From: Symplocastrum torsivum CPER-KK1
GTDB lineage: Bacteria > Cyanobacteriota > Cyanobacteriia > Cyanobacteriales > Coleofasciculaceae
DNA: 64,000 bases
Direction of reading: 5' to 3'
Assembly: GCA_019358875.1 (NCBI GenBank)
Contig: JAHHIF010000006.1
Location: 62,001-126,000, forward strand
How positions within the stretch are numbered: position 1 is the first letter of the stretch; each line of letters opens with the position of its first letter. The notes beneath the pieces were generated by a model. That model had not been told where the DNA came from, did not search any database, and saw only the letters and a list, made by a program, of their open reading frames with translations. Positions 44,711 to 54,150 of this stretch are shown here, one piece after another. A program made the translations under genes and the position numbers.

Positions 44711-44980
44711 TTAACGGGTGACTCGATATTTATCAGCCCGCTTTTGATTCAAAAATTGCTTCAGTGCTGTGCGACGATTCTCTAAAAAACGACTCCAAAA
44801 ACCTGGGAGAAAATCATCCATTGTTTGCGCGAGTGCCCACGCCTCTAAATTGATTAGTTTATAACGCTGGTCTTGGGAGTGCTTTATCTCAGCAAGCAGC
44901 TTCCTAATCTCTAGGCTGGCAGGTGAATTGAGGTCTTGGAAGGTTTGACCCGTTGAAGCGTCAAGCTCAAGCTTAGACAT
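44711..44980 (-). CDS. Small soluble protein, unknown function
   Basis: An 89-aa frame from the ATG at 44980 (MSKLELDASTGQTFQDLNSP), with a helical central part (IRKLLAEIKHSQDQRYKLI) and the aromatic motif MDDFLPGFWSRFLENR before a basic tail. The open frame goes to 45019, but the extra residues look like leader. No strong ribosome-binding site is seen. Protein-like composition and isolation from other genes argue that it is real. No family recognised. Confidence 0.6.
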   Translation of the reverse strand: MSKLELDASTGQTFQDLNSPASLEIRKLLAEIKHSQDQRYKLINLEAWALAQTMDDFLPGFWSRFLENRRTALKQFLNQKRADKYRVTR

Positions 44981-45181
44981 GATGATTTTGCTATAAGGGC
45001 AACTTATCGACAAATTCAATTTTGTCCGAGTCTACCTAATCTAGATTTTCCGTAATGTAAATTATTGATAAGTTGATTGTGGAGAGGTGAGTTGTTTTTA
45101 ATCTAAAACCTCAACACTACTTTCTAAAAAATTAGGTAATTCCTTCCCTAGTACACTAAACAACAACGAGTTGCTTTTATC

Positions 45182-45433
45182 TTGTCTACACAAAAACCTT
45201 TAAGTCCGTGGAACTACAAGCCTTGGTGGTGTCAGCCTTGGTCAATCTTGCTGACTGGCGCACTAATCATTATCAGCAGTTGGCTAGTGCTAACAAGTGT
45301 TTGGGTAACAATTCTCATTTCTACTCCGATTCTGGTTTGGTGGACTTACTTTTTGTTCCTTTGGCCTAAGCTAATGAAGGACAGTGGCTTATTAGAGAAT
45401 TATCAACAATCCAGCCAAGACTCTCTACCTTAA
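45182..45433 (+). CDS. Two-helix membrane protein, DUF6737-like, with TTG start
   Basis: An 83-aa cyanobacterial-type membrane protein: LSPWNYKPWWCQPWSILLTG, then two hydrophobic helices (SILLTGALIIISSWLVLTSV and TILISTPILVWWTYFLFLW) and a short polar tail. I associate this WNYKPWWCQPW pattern with DUF6737; that is memory, not a search. No ATG or GTG lies between the upstream in-frame stop and the conserved start, so TTG at 45182 is the initiator. Function unknown. Confidence 0.7.
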   Translation: MSTQKPLSPWNYKPWWCQPWSILLTGALIIISSWLVLTSVWVTILISTPILVWWTYFLFLWPKLMKDSGLLENYQQSSQDSLP

Positions 45434-45599
45434 GTAGGAGATTCTTGAACAGTGTCTCAACTTGTCCTTAAGTCAGGCGCTAAAATCTGTAATCAATACG
45501 CTTGCACAAGATACTTGAGGAAGGGGAGCAATTCCCTAATCAAAGGCAAGTGCGATTAGTAGCCAAATTGTCATCGGCTGAATGTAGCGAAAAATTTTC

Positions 45600-48005
45600 A
45601 TGGAAAATCCTGCGGCAACGCTCCACTGCTCTAACACCCGCTGTCAGGCTTCTAACCCTCAGAGCAACAAGTTCTGCCAAAATTGTCGCACGCCACTGCT
45701 CAGACGTTACTTGTGGGCAATTGGTCAGGCAATAGACTCCTATAAACCTGGAGAGGTGATTGCAGAGCGCTATCTACTGGTAGCTCAACGGATTCTTTTG
45801 GATACTAAGCCTGGAATGCCTCCGGAGACACCACAGGATTTTCCTCAAGGGATTATGTCCTATCTCAGGCTTTCTCCATATGGGCTACACGTTCCTAAAG
45901 TTTATGGGTGCGTCACGTCGATGCAGCAAGGTCGTACTCCTGTAATCTGGTTACTAGAAGACGGGCCGATTTATGAGAGTGGCATCTTTCGAGGTACGCA
46001 AACGTCTGACACTGAAGGACAGTTGTTACCAGAACTGGGAAGCGTCTGGAAAGGTACGCCAGCGATACGCCAACTCAACTGGCTATGGCAGTTAGCCACG
46101 TTGTGGCAACCCTTGAGTAGTGAGGGCGTTGCTTCTAGCTTGTTGAAACCCTCACTTCTACGGGTCGAAGGCTCAATTATCCGCTTTTTAGAGTTGTACC
46201 CTGACACGAAGCAAGCACCAACACTCCAGCAACTCGGTCAACTGTGGCTACAACTCCTGCCTGGAGCAGATCCACTCATTAGTCGTTTCTTTCAAACACT
46301 CTGTAACCAGTTGCAAGATAAGCAAATTCGTGACTCAGAGGAGTTAGTAAGACTATTGGATCAGGCACTCCAAGACTGTGGGCGATCGCAATCACGCACG
46401 TATCAGATTTTCACACGTACCGATACTGGCCCTAGCCGTTCCCAAAATGAAGATGCTTGTTACCCACCTGCTGCCCAGTTAATCAGCGCCTCCAATAACT
46501 CAAGTGCTTTAGCGATTGTCTGTGATGGCATTGGCGGACATGAAGGCGGTGAAGTAGCCTCTCATTTAGCAATTGATACACTTCGCCAGCAGATAGAAAA
46601 ACTAACGTTAAACCCAAACAACTGGAACCCAACAACGTTGACGTTGGAGTTAGAACGGGCTGCCTGCGCCGCCAATGACGCAATCAGCTCAAAAAACGAC
46701 AGCGAACACCGCTCTGACCGTCAACGGATGGGTACAACGCTGGTCATGTCTCAAAGCTATGCCCATGAAATCTACATTACTCATGTTGGAGATAGCCGAG
46801 TCTATTGGGTGACTCGCTATAACTGTCACCAAGTTACTGTCGATGACGATTTAGCCTCTCGCGAGGTGCGACTAGGCTACAACGTTTACCGAGGAGCTGT
46901 ACAACAGCCATCCTCCGGTTCTCTGGTACAAGCATTGGGTATGGCACCCTCCACAACACTTCATCCAACTGTACAGCGTTTTGTTGTGGATGAAGACTGT
47001 GTGTTTCTGCTGTGTTCCGATGGACTGAGTGATAATGACCGGGTTGAGCAATATTGGCATACAGAAATCTTGCCGATTCTTTCCGGTCACGTCGATTTGC
47101 CAACAGCAGGAGCGCGACTCATTGAAATTGCTAATACTCAAAATGGGCATGACAATGCCACGATCGCGTTAGTTCACTGCAAAGTATCACCTTTGGGGGG
47201 AAGCAGCCAAACCGCCGTCTCATTGCCACAACTAGAAGCACCAACATCTTCAGCAAGAGTGCCAACCACCGTAGCTAGTGCAACTCCTTCCCAAATGAAA
47301 ACGCAACAGTTGCCGTCAAAAGCTAGAACACGGCATCCTTGGGGGTTATTACTTGGAATCATTGTCTTACTCGGACTAGGCGGTGCGTTAGCTTATGTAT
47401 TAATCCCACACGGCTGGGTGGCTTCGTTACTTGGTGAAGGCTCCCAACCCAGTACCACACCCCCGTCAGCTAGTCCCTCCCCAACAGTAAGCCCAACACC
47501 AAGCGCTTCAGCGGTTTCTACCTTGGAGCCTTCAGCCGTAATTCAAGTCACCAGTTCAACGATCAAAAGGGCTGAGGGTGGGAATACTCCGCTTTTACTA
47601 CGACAGGGACTGCCACCTCAAGACCAATTGATCGTTGGTGTCGTCCCTGCTGGTAGCGTTTTGCAGGTTGTCACCCCATCGCTAGATCAACAGCAACGTT
47701 GGCTACAGTTGAAGGTTTGCTCTCCTGGTAGCCGTTCTAGCGCTCAACAACCTACTCCAACCAAAACCCCTCCTACAAGTCCTCAAACTTTAGTCAGACA
47801 ATCCCCAACTGCCTCTAACCCTAAGCCAACTTCCGTGGTTTATCGTCCAGTAGAACGAGGAGATGGCGGCTGGATTCGAGAGTCAGATATTTTACAGAAT
47901 ATCAATCAAAGTTTCACACCAACCTCTGCTCAAACTAGTACCTGTGTTGATCCAAGTCCTTCTGTCTCCCCTCCCTCTACACCAGTACCGACTCAAGCGC
48001 CCTAA
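45600..48005 (+). CDS. Zinc-ribbon / kinase-like / PP2C protein phosphatase with membrane anchor
   Basis: An 801-aa multi-domain protein. Residues 8-32 are a zinc ribbon (CSNTRCQASN, FCQNCRTPL). Residues 50-265 (VIAERYLLVAQRILLD to SLLKPSLLRVEGSI) recall a degenerate Ser/Thr kinase lacking catalytic residues. PP2C follows, about 275-535: TDTGPSRSQNEDACY, IVCDGIGGHEGGEVAS, GTTLVMS, THVGDSRVYWV, LLCSDGLSDN and GHDNATIALV give the full Mn/Mg-binding Asp set. A membrane helix (WGLLLGIIVLLGLGGALAYV) leads to a Pro/Ser/Thr-rich exterior with an SH3-like segment. It should remove phosphate from Ser/Thr proteins in the cytosol. Confidence 0.85.
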   Translation: MENPAATLHCSNTRCQASNPQSNKFCQNCRTPLLRRYLWAIGQAIDSYKPGEVIAERYLLVAQRILLDTKPGMPPETPQDFPQGIMSYLRLSPYGLHVPKVYGCVTSMQQGRTPVIWLLEDGPIYESGIFRGTQTSDTEGQLLPELGSVWKGTPAIRQLNWLWQLATLWQPLSSEGVASSLLKPSLLRVEGSIIRFLELYPDTKQAPTLQQLGQLWLQLLPGADPLISRFFQTLCNQLQDKQIRDSEELVRLLDQALQDCGRSQSRTYQIFTRTDTGPSRSQNEDACYPPAAQLISASNNSSALAIVCDGIGGHEGGEVASHLAIDTLRQQIEKLTLNPNNWNPTTLTLELERAACAANDAISSKNDSEHRSDRQRMGTTLVMSQSYAHEIYITHVGDSRVYWVTRYNCHQVTVDDDLASREVRLGYNVYRGAVQQPSSGSLVQALGMAPSTTLHPTVQRFVVDEDCVFLLCSDGLSDNDRVEQYWHTEILPILSGHVDLPTAGARLIEIANTQNGHDNATIALVHCKVSPLGGSSQTAVSLPQLEAPTSSARVPTTVASATPSQMKTQQLPSKARTRHPWGLLLGIIVLLGLGGALAYVLIPHGWVASLLGEGSQPSTTPPSASPSPTVSPTPSASAVSTLEPSAVIQVTSSTIKRAEGGNTPLLLRQGLPPQDQLIVGVVPAGSVLQVVTPSLDQQQRWLQLKVCSPGSRSSAQQPTPTKTPPTSPQTLVRQSPTASNPKPTSVVYRPVERGDGGWIRESDILQNINQSFTPTSAQTSTCVDPSPSVSPPSTPVPTQAP

Positions 48006-48038
48006 TTGTTACTGGGGTTGAGTACTAGCTCAAGAAGC

Positions 48039-49496
48039 CTAGATCCAGGAACGGAACCACATTCGGAATTGATAATCTTGAACAGATAAAGGAAGACCTA
48101 AGTAGATAGGTAACCAAAACATAAACGCTAGCAAGACTAAAAAAATTACAGTAGCACCAGCACTTTTATAATCAGTCTTGTCACTGTGTAACCAAAGATC
48201 TACTAGCCAAGCCAGCGCTAACCCCGAAAATACTGATGCTCCCATGTAGTGGTAAAGAAATGTACAGCGAGTTACCCTCACCCAAGGGAGCAAGTTTGCC
48301 AACCAGGTAAGCACTAGATAGAGCGCCATCCAAGTATAAGGAGTTGGCGAAGATTTCCAGCCAACTCCTTCTAGAAAGCGCAAGGCTAACATCAACAGCA
48401 GCAAGAAAATTGCCGCCGTCGATAGCCACCACAGGAAAGGATTACCCATTGCATGGACATCATAGATTACTTGACCTGCACCTTTTGGTAAGGGTGGGTA
48501 AGCTGGCACTTGCTCAGCCGTGCTACGAGCCGTTTGATAGAAATATGCCACTGGGCGCCACATCAAGAGCCAGCTATACCATTTAGAACAATAAGGATGT
48601 ACCTCAGGTCCACTGCCAATTTTTTCGTGGAATGTAAGGATGTCATACTGTGCTTGCCAGAAGCCCGGTGTTGGATTCATCTGCAAGTGAGGAATCCAGA
48701 GGAAACTGTAGGTTAGAACTGGGATGATTGCGAAATTCCAAGCAATATGAAAAACGTTCAACTGAGTCAGATTTTGTAGCGGCGTTTGGGATTTTGTTGT
48801 TCTCACCTCTGAATCTTTAGTGCCGAAGATCGAGCAAACCCGCCTCATTAGCCACGCTGCTATCCAAACGAGATAAACCCCCAGCAGGAACCACAAACCG
48901 TTCCATTTGATACAAGCAGATGCCCCAAAAAATATACCTGATAAGGCAAGTGTTCTCCAACGTTTCTGCTTTGGCTGGTTCAGTGCGATGAGAAAATACA
49001 ACTGACCGAGTAACCCCAGGATGACTAGATAGACATTATTTAGGGCATAGCGGGACTCGACTAAGAATAAACCATCAGCGGCAGCAAAGAGAGCAGCTAT
49101 AAAGGCATAACTACGACGGTGATTAAGCTGATAGGCAATAGCAGCAACAACTAGGGGAATAGAGGAGCCAGTTAGGGCATTGAACCAACGGTAACTCCAG
49201 GTGGAACGAATTGAACCTGTCAAGCCGTTAACTGTATCCTGTCCAATAGGAAGGTGAGAGCCAATCCAAATCCCGATCGCAATGAAGTATTGGCTCAAGG
49301 GGGGATGAGCGTTGAAAAACTTTGTCCCGGTTAGATAGTTGTTAGAAAACTTCGCGTAATAAACTTCGTCAAATACCAGGGCATTAAATCTACCCAGTCC
49401 CCAAAAGCGTAGGGCAACCGAAGTAATAAAGATTCCTGTCATGCCGATGCTAAACCAGGGGACAGACAAGTTAGATAGCTTTTTAGACAAAGTCAT
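48039..49496 (-). CDS. Dolichyl-phosphate-mannose--protein mannosyltransferase family protein
   Basis: A roughly 485-aa polytopic membrane glycosyltransferase of the PMT (GT39) family. The first lumenal loop carries VFDEVYYAKFSNNYLTG with the catalytic Asp-Glu pair, followed by FFNAHPPLSQYFIA. About ten membrane helices follow, and the C-terminal PMT_4TMC-like part includes RVTRCTFLYHYMG. It transfers mannose from a polyprenyl phosphate to Ser/Thr of exported proteins. The frame opens at ATG 49511; ATG 49496 has GGAG nine bases upstream and starts MTLSKKLSNL, so I chose it, but the longer start is possible. Confidence 0.87.
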   Translation of the reverse strand: MTLSKKLSNLSVPWFSIGMTGIFITSVALRFWGLGRFNALVFDEVYYAKFSNNYLTGTKFFNAHPPLSQYFIAIGIWIGSHLPIGQDTVNGLTGSIRSTWSYRWFNALTGSSIPLVVAAIAYQLNHRRSYAFIAALFAAADGLFLVESRYALNNVYLVILGLLGQLYFLIALNQPKQKRWRTLALSGIFFGASACIKWNGLWFLLGVYLVWIAAWLMRRVCSIFGTKDSEVRTTKSQTPLQNLTQLNVFHIAWNFAIIPVLTYSFLWIPHLQMNPTPGFWQAQYDILTFHEKIGSGPEVHPYCSKWYSWLLMWRPVAYFYQTARSTAEQVPAYPPLPKGAGQVIYDVHAMGNPFLWWLSTAAIFLLLLMLALRFLEGVGWKSSPTPYTWMALYLVLTWLANLLPWVRVTRCTFLYHYMGASVFSGLALAWLVDLWLHSDKTDYKSAGATVIFLVLLAFMFWLPIYLGLPLSVQDYQFRMWFRSWI

Positions 49497-49604
49497 AAAA
49501 CCACGCTCCATAGCTCAAAAGCTTTTTGGGAACTGTGTCGCATCATTCCAAAACGTTACCTACTTAGACTTTAGTCTAGGGGCAGTATATGTAGGACTAG
49601 AGGC

Positions 49605-51059
49605 ATGAGTAATAGTGAAGCTAATGAATTGGGGCATCATGGCATAGAGTCAAGTCCTGAACCGTCGCCTCAACCGGAACCGACGGGGTGGCAGGGAGCG
49701 ATCGCACGGTATTTTAAATTTCAGGAGTACCGGACGAATATCCGCACAGAGGTGCTGGCAGGTATTACCACCTTTATGACAATGGCATATATTTTGGTGG
49801 TCAATCCAGGGATTTTGTCCGATGCGATTTTTCTCCAACAGTCAGGCGATTTGTTCAATGAATTAGTTATTGCAACAGCGATCGCAAGTGCGATTGCTAC
49901 TTTAACAATGGGCTTATTGGCAAATTACCCGTTTGCCCTAGCCCCTGGTTTGGGGTTGAATGCCTTTTTTACCTATTCAGTCGTTTTAGGACTGGGTATC
50001 GAGTGGCGTACTGCCCTCACGGCTATCTTACTTGAAGGGCTAATTTTTATTGCCCTTACCTTGTTTAACATTCGCAGCCTTCTTGTTACAGCCATTCCAG
50101 AGTGCCTCAAACAAGCGACAGCCGCAGGAATTGGCTTTTTCATTGCCTACATCGCCTTAGCTGGCGACCCAGCCACGGGTGGTGCTGGCATTATTGTCGC
50201 TGACGAGGCAACAAAGACAAGCTTGGGTGATTTAGGTCAGCCAACAACCTTAATGGCGATCGCAGGTATTTTGATTACATCAGCCTTTGTGGCGAGACGC
50301 ATTAAAGGCGCATTGCTTTGGGGCATTCTCGCTACGGCATTACTGGGATGGATTCTTGGCATCGCTGACTGGCCCAAGGGCATTTTTGGCTTACCACAAT
50401 GGCCAGGAGATTTGCTAGGTCAAGCCATTGTTGGGTTAGGACAACTGGGTCAGACCAACTTGTTAGATTTCATCGCCGTGATGTTCGTCTTTCTATTTGT
50501 TGATTTGTTTGACACGATTGGCACCCTGGCAGGTGTCGGTACCCAGGCGGGATATATCGATGAAAATGGCGAACTGCCTCGTGCGAGTCAAGCGTTGATG
50601 GCAGATGCTGTTGGGACGACGGCGGGAGCCGTTTTGGGGACTTCAACGGTTACAACGTTTATTGAGTCGGCTTCTGGTGTTTCTGAAGGAGGACGTACTG
50701 GCTTTACGGCAGTAGTTGTTGCTGGCTTATTTACCCTGTCGATATTTTTCATTCCCTTACTGTCCGCTATTCCCGCCTTCGCAACGGCACCGACATTGGT
50801 GATTGTTGGTGTATTAATGGCGGGTAATGTCAGAGGGATTCACTGGGATGACCCGGCGGAGTCGATTCCTTCATTTTTGACTATCCTGATGATGCCGTTG
50901 ACCTTCTCGATTGCCGAGGGTTTAGCGGCTGGTTTCATTACCTACCCTCTAATCAAGACCTTTCAAGGCAAAGTGCATGAGACATCGCCAGCAGTGTGGA
51001 TTATGGCTGGCATTTTTGTTCTACGCTTTGTGATGATGGCGCTAAAAATTGGCGGCTGA
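49605..51059 (+). CDS. AzgA-type NCS2 purine permease
   Basis: A 484-aa permease with 12-14 membrane segments. Family markers: YRTNIRTEVLAGITTFMTMAYI at the end of the cytosolic leader, VNPGIL, the motif NYPFALAPGLGLNAFF, and FVDLFDTIGTLAGVGTQAGY with the conserved Asp and Gly of helix 8. The second half has TVTTFIESASGVSEGGRTG, the NCS2 substrate-site Glu signature. AzgA proteins import adenine, guanine and hypoxanthine with protons. The substrate is inferred from family. It is divergent from the mannosyltransferase gene. Confidence 0.92.
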   Translation: MSNSEANELGHHGIESSPEPSPQPEPTGWQGAIARYFKFQEYRTNIRTEVLAGITTFMTMAYILVVNPGILSDAIFLQQSGDLFNELVIATAIASAIATLTMGLLANYPFALAPGLGLNAFFTYSVVLGLGIEWRTALTAILLEGLIFIALTLFNIRSLLVTAIPECLKQATAAGIGFFIAYIALAGDPATGGAGIIVADEATKTSLGDLGQPTTLMAIAGILITSAFVARRIKGALLWGILATALLGWILGIADWPKGIFGLPQWPGDLLGQAIVGLGQLGQTNLLDFIAVMFVFLFVDLFDTIGTLAGVGTQAGYIDENGELPRASQALMADAVGTTAGAVLGTSTVTTFIESASGVSEGGRTGFTAVVVAGLFTLSIFFIPLLSAIPAFATAPTLVIVGVLMAGNVRGIHWDDPAESIPSFLTILMMPLTFSIAEGLAAGFITYPLIKTFQGKVHETSPAVWIMAGIFVLRFVMMALKIGG

Positions 51060-51147
51060 TACTATTTGGGATGAGAACGAAGCTGTTGCCAAGGGTGAGG
51101 TCAGTTCAAGATACAACCATGTCCACAAATAGGGATAAGGAATACAA

Positions 51148-51966
51148 ATGGACATCAAAGTCATGAGCTTTAATTTGCGCTATGACAAGCCTGACCCTGG
51201 TGACAACGCTTGGACAGTCCGGAAAAAGGCAGTGGCGAGGCTCATTACTCACCATGCACCGGATGTTGTTGGTACTCAGGAAGGTCAGGCGCATCAACTA
51301 CTAGACTTGCATCGATTGCTACCGGATTACCAGAGTGTAGGAAGCGATCGCCTTGGCACAGGAGCAGGTGAGCATTGTGCTATCTTCTACAATACTCAGC
51401 GACTGCGGTGTCTTGCGAGTGGTGACTTTTTCTTAAGCGAAACTCCAGAAATCCCTGGTAGTATGAGTCTCCACTGGGGTAATTCTTTGCCGCGTATGGC
51501 GACTTGGGCTGTATTTGCCGTTGTGGATGAGCAGCAAACTATTACAGTTTTTAACACTCATCTCGACTATGAAAGCGCGAAAGCGCAAGAATTGAGTGCA
51601 AAGTTGATAAGCGATCGCGCTTGTTCCCTGCTGCAAGCCAATCGCTTAAGTCACCTCAATCTACCTGAGTCTTATCTATTCATCACGGGTGACTTTAACG
51701 CCGAGCCTGGAACAACAGCCCGAAAAGCACTAGAGCGTCCTTTGCTCAATCATATAACCCTCCACGATGCCTTTGCTGGTGTTGAATTAGAACATCAGCA
51801 GAGTTTCCACGACTTTACAGGAAAAGGCTTTGTTGCCCTTGATACGATTTACTATGACGGACGTATCAGGCTTCGGAACGTGGAGTTAGACACAGGGCAA
51901 TGGGAAGGAGTTTTGCCTTCCGATCACTTTCCTGTAATCGCCGACTTTGTCTCTCCTGTTGAGTGA
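51148..51966 (+). CDS. Endonuclease/exonuclease/phosphatase (EEP) family hydrolase
   Basis: A 272-aa cytosolic protein with the EEP fold motifs in order: MSFNLRYD near 4, GTQEGQAHQL with the metal Glu, VFNTHLDYE, ITGDFNAEPGT near 190, DTIYYDG and PSDHFPVIADF near the end. These supply the catalytic His, Asp and Asn and the Mg ligands. Members hydrolyse phosphodiester or phosphoester bonds in nucleic acids, phosphoinositides or sugars; the substrate here is unknown. The start is ATG 51148. It follows the permease by 88 bp. Confidence 0.87.
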   Translation: MDIKVMSFNLRYDKPDPGDNAWTVRKKAVARLITHHAPDVVGTQEGQAHQLLDLHRLLPDYQSVGSDRLGTGAGEHCAIFYNTQRLRCLASGDFFLSETPEIPGSMSLHWGNSLPRMATWAVFAVVDEQQTITVFNTHLDYESAKAQELSAKLISDRACSLLQANRLSHLNLPESYLFITGDFNAEPGTTARKALERPLLNHITLHDAFAGVELEHQQSFHDFTGKGFVALDTIYYDGRIRLRNVELDTGQWEGVLPSDHFPVIADFVSPVE

Positions 51967-52089
51967 AAAAAGCACAGCACTTGCTTCTATCGGCAAAATC
52001 TGGTTTATTTTTTGTAACAGTTTATGCAGTAAGTCGCTTTTGTACGTTCCATAATCTCAAGAACTTTACACTCTGATCGTGCAACCTTT

Positions 52090-52515
52090 ATGAAAAAATC
52101 TTTTGCTATCGCTGCCATCCTCTCCACAGCCTGCCTGTTTGCTTCAGTCAATCCGGCTAGCGCTGGCCCCTGCCTGTTTGGCAAAGATAAGGGTATAACT
52201 CCGAGGAATGAAGACTCTCTAACTTCCCCCGCTACACAGTTGGACACAAATCAAGTGAATGCCAGTGACAATAATCTGGGAATTCTCGGTATTGGCATGG
52301 CGGCAGTAGCGGGCTTATTTGGTGCTGGCATAGTTTACAAAGTACGCCGTGCTGGTCAAGAAGCGGATACGGCGCTTGCTGAAATTCCTCAAGAAGAATT
52401 CTTAAACGCGATCTCTTTCCCAATTTCAGTTCCGTCAGATGCACTTATTGCCTCCATTTCAGAGCAAGATACAGTTGACTCTACGGCTGAGAAAGATTTG
52501 ACTTTAGTCGGTTAG
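52090..52515 (+). CDS. Exported protein with signal peptide and one TM segment, unknown
   Basis: A 141-aa protein beginning MKKSFAIAAILSTACLFASV with a cleavage-like NPASAGP. The mature part has a polar linker, a glycine-rich hydrophobic helix (LGILGIGMAAVAGLFGAGIV, about 63-82) followed by KVRR, and an acidic C-terminal tail. The topology suggests an anchored extracytoplasmic protein. Function not recognised. It faces desB, with a strong 14-bp hairpin between them. Confidence 0.7.
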   Translation: MKKSFAIAAILSTACLFASVNPASAGPCLFGKDKGITPRNEDSLTSPATQLDTNQVNASDNNLGILGIGMAAVAGLFGAGIVYKVRRAGQEADTALAEIPQEEFLNAISFPISVPSDALIASISEQDTVDSTAEKDLTLVG

Positions 52516-52598
52516 TCACTCAACGCTTGCGAAAAGCTCTATAACAACTAAGAAATTCACTTAGTCTTGACGGCTGCCACAGCGAGTATTTTGTGAAG

Positions 52599-52644
52599 GG
52601 GTGGACGTAAGGGTACTGATAGAATCAAGACCTTACGTCCACCC
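52599..52644. terminator. Bidirectional terminator between convergent genes
   Basis: GGGTGGACGTAAGG (52599-52612) and CCTTACGTCCACCC (52631-52644) form a perfect 14-bp stem with an 18-nt loop. It is centred between the stop codons of the 52090 gene and desB. No long U-tract is present on either side. Confidence 0.6.
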
Positions 52645-52672
52645 TCCCACGGTTTCCTGATTACTTCAAAGC

Positions 52673-53773
52673 TTACTCACAAGCTGCATCAGCTTTTTTC
52701 AGTTCACTCTTCGATTCGTAGTAAACTACAGCGCCTTTGTCTCGGACAAAATGGCAACTGCGCCAAGAACGAAGGAAAGCCTTGAAGATAGAATCGTCAG
52801 ACTTCCGGTAGTAGTCTCCCAAAATTGGTTTGATTGCCTCTGTCGCTGTTTTTAGATGGTAATGAGGCATATTGAGGAATATGTGGTGAGCGACATGAGT
52901 ACCGATGTTATGGTGAATCTCATTGATGAAGCCATAGCTGCGGTCAACGGTAGATAGCGCTCCTTTGAGGAAGTACCAATCTTTGCCACGATACCAGGGG
53001 ATGTCTGATTCTGTGTGGTGCAAAAAGGTTACCAAGTCAAGCCAGACCACAAAAACAACATAAGGACCGAGGTAGTACTTCAACAGAAATAGCCAGCCGT
53101 ATTGATAAGTCAGCAAGCCCAAAAAGCCGATCATCAAAGACCATAGGATAGTGCTTGTTATTACATCCCACTTTTCAGAAGGGCGAAACAGCGGACTACT
53201 GGGGTTAAAGTGAGAGCCTGTTTCCCTTGCCGGAGAACGCTTAAACAGATACAAGGGATAGACGAATAGTAATACCTCGAAGCGTAAGAGCTTTTCCCAC
53301 CAACGCATACTGCGATACTTGGTTTCGGTGACGGGGTACCAGCTTTCATCGGTGTCGATGTTCCCTGTGTTTTGATGATGGGTTCTGTGACTGATGCGCC
53401 AACCGTGGTAGGGAACAAGAATGGGTGTGTGAGCCAGATGCCCAATCAGATTATTTAGCCATTTCTTCTTGGAAAAAGAACCATGTCCGCAGTCGTGTCC
53501 AACGACAAATAGTGCCCAAAACATTGTTCCCTGCATTAGCCAGAACACAGGCAAGAACCACCAAGAATCAAAAAAAAAGGCTACCCCATAGAGGGAACCA
53601 ATAATCGAGATATCGAGAAAAAAGTAAGACAGTGATTTCCAGGGTGATGGCTCGAAGCAATAAGCCGGAATAGCTGATTTTAGTTCTTGTAGGGTGAAGG
53701 GAAGCTCTGAGCGTCCATTATTCAATGATTCCTTTTCAGAAGGAATGTTTAACTCAATGAGATTTGATTGCAC
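52673..53773 (-). CDS. desB: Omega-3 (delta-15) acyl-lipid desaturase DesB
   Basis: DesB inserts the omega-3 double bond into membrane-lipid acyl chains; in cyanobacteria it is cold-induced. The 366-aa protein has the three histidine boxes of the di-iron site: HDCGH from residue 93, HRTHH from 129, and HVAHH near 290. ELPFTLQELKSAIPAYCFEP, TPILVPYHGWRISH and KGALSTVDRSYGFINEIHHN agree closely with DesB as I recall it from Synechocystis. No ATG is available: the start is GTG at 53773. That GTG is complementary to a segment of the leader and follows a seven-codon uORF. Confidence 0.9.
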   Translation of the reverse strand: MQSNLIELNIPSEKESLNNGRSELPFTLQELKSAIPAYCFEPSPWKSLSYFFLDISIIGSLYGVAFFFDSWWFLPVFWLMQGTMFWALFVVGHDCGHGSFSKKKWLNNLIGHLAHTPILVPYHGWRISHRTHHQNTGNIDTDESWYPVTETKYRSMRWWEKLLRFEVLLFVYPLYLFKRSPARETGSHFNPSSPLFRPSEKWDVITSTILWSLMIGFLGLLTYQYGWLFLLKYYLGPYVVFVVWLDLVTFLHHTESDIPWYRGKDWYFLKGALSTVDRSYGFINEIHHNIGTHVAHHIFLNMPHYHLKTATEAIKPILGDYYRKSDDSIFKAFLRSWRSCHFVRDKGAVVYYESKSELKKADAACE

Positions 53774-53846
53774 GCAGTTTTTCTTTCGACTTTAGTTGTA
53801 AGCACTGGGGATCATTCTATCCTCCAAAAGTAAATGTGCAATCAAA
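53763..53846 (-). promoter_or_regulatory. Leader segment complementary to the desB start codon
   Basis: In the mRNA direction the leader has TTTGATTGCAC (53846-53836), the exact complement of GTGCAATCAAA at 53773-53763, which begins with the desB start codon. An 11-bp long-range stem would hide the start. This is a candidate translational switch, possibly temperature-dependent. Upstream to 54150 nothing else is clear. Confidence 0.45.
53792..53815 (-). CDS. Seven-codon upstream ORF in the desB leader
   Basis: ATG ATC CCC AGT GCT TAC AAC TAA encodes MIPSAYN. A strong Shine-Dalgarno GGAGG (53825-53821) sits five bases before the ATG, better than any signal before desB itself. It ends 18 bases before the desB GTG, inside the loop of the start-hiding stem. 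Its role as a leader peptide is inference. Confidence 0.4.
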   Translation of the reverse strand: MIPSAYN

Positions 53847-54150
53847 GCAGCTCTTAATTCATAAATAAAATTATTTATCTGTATTGTTAGATACTTTTTG
53901 TTGTAAATCCTCATAAGTACCGCAGCCATGCGAAAAATGCATTGCCTATTGCAATCTGAAAACTAATCTGAAGGTGAGCAAGAGCGATCGCACTCTCTGT
54001 GATGACATCCCCACCCAAAAGCAGAGGCTTGCTTGTGCGATCGCCTAACCCAAAACAATAGACTTGCTTTTGAACAGCAGAACTGAAGAGTGAAGGTTTT
54101 GCGATCGCTACTGCCTCTGTCCCCAATCAATTCTTTGTCGCAAGCTTCAA

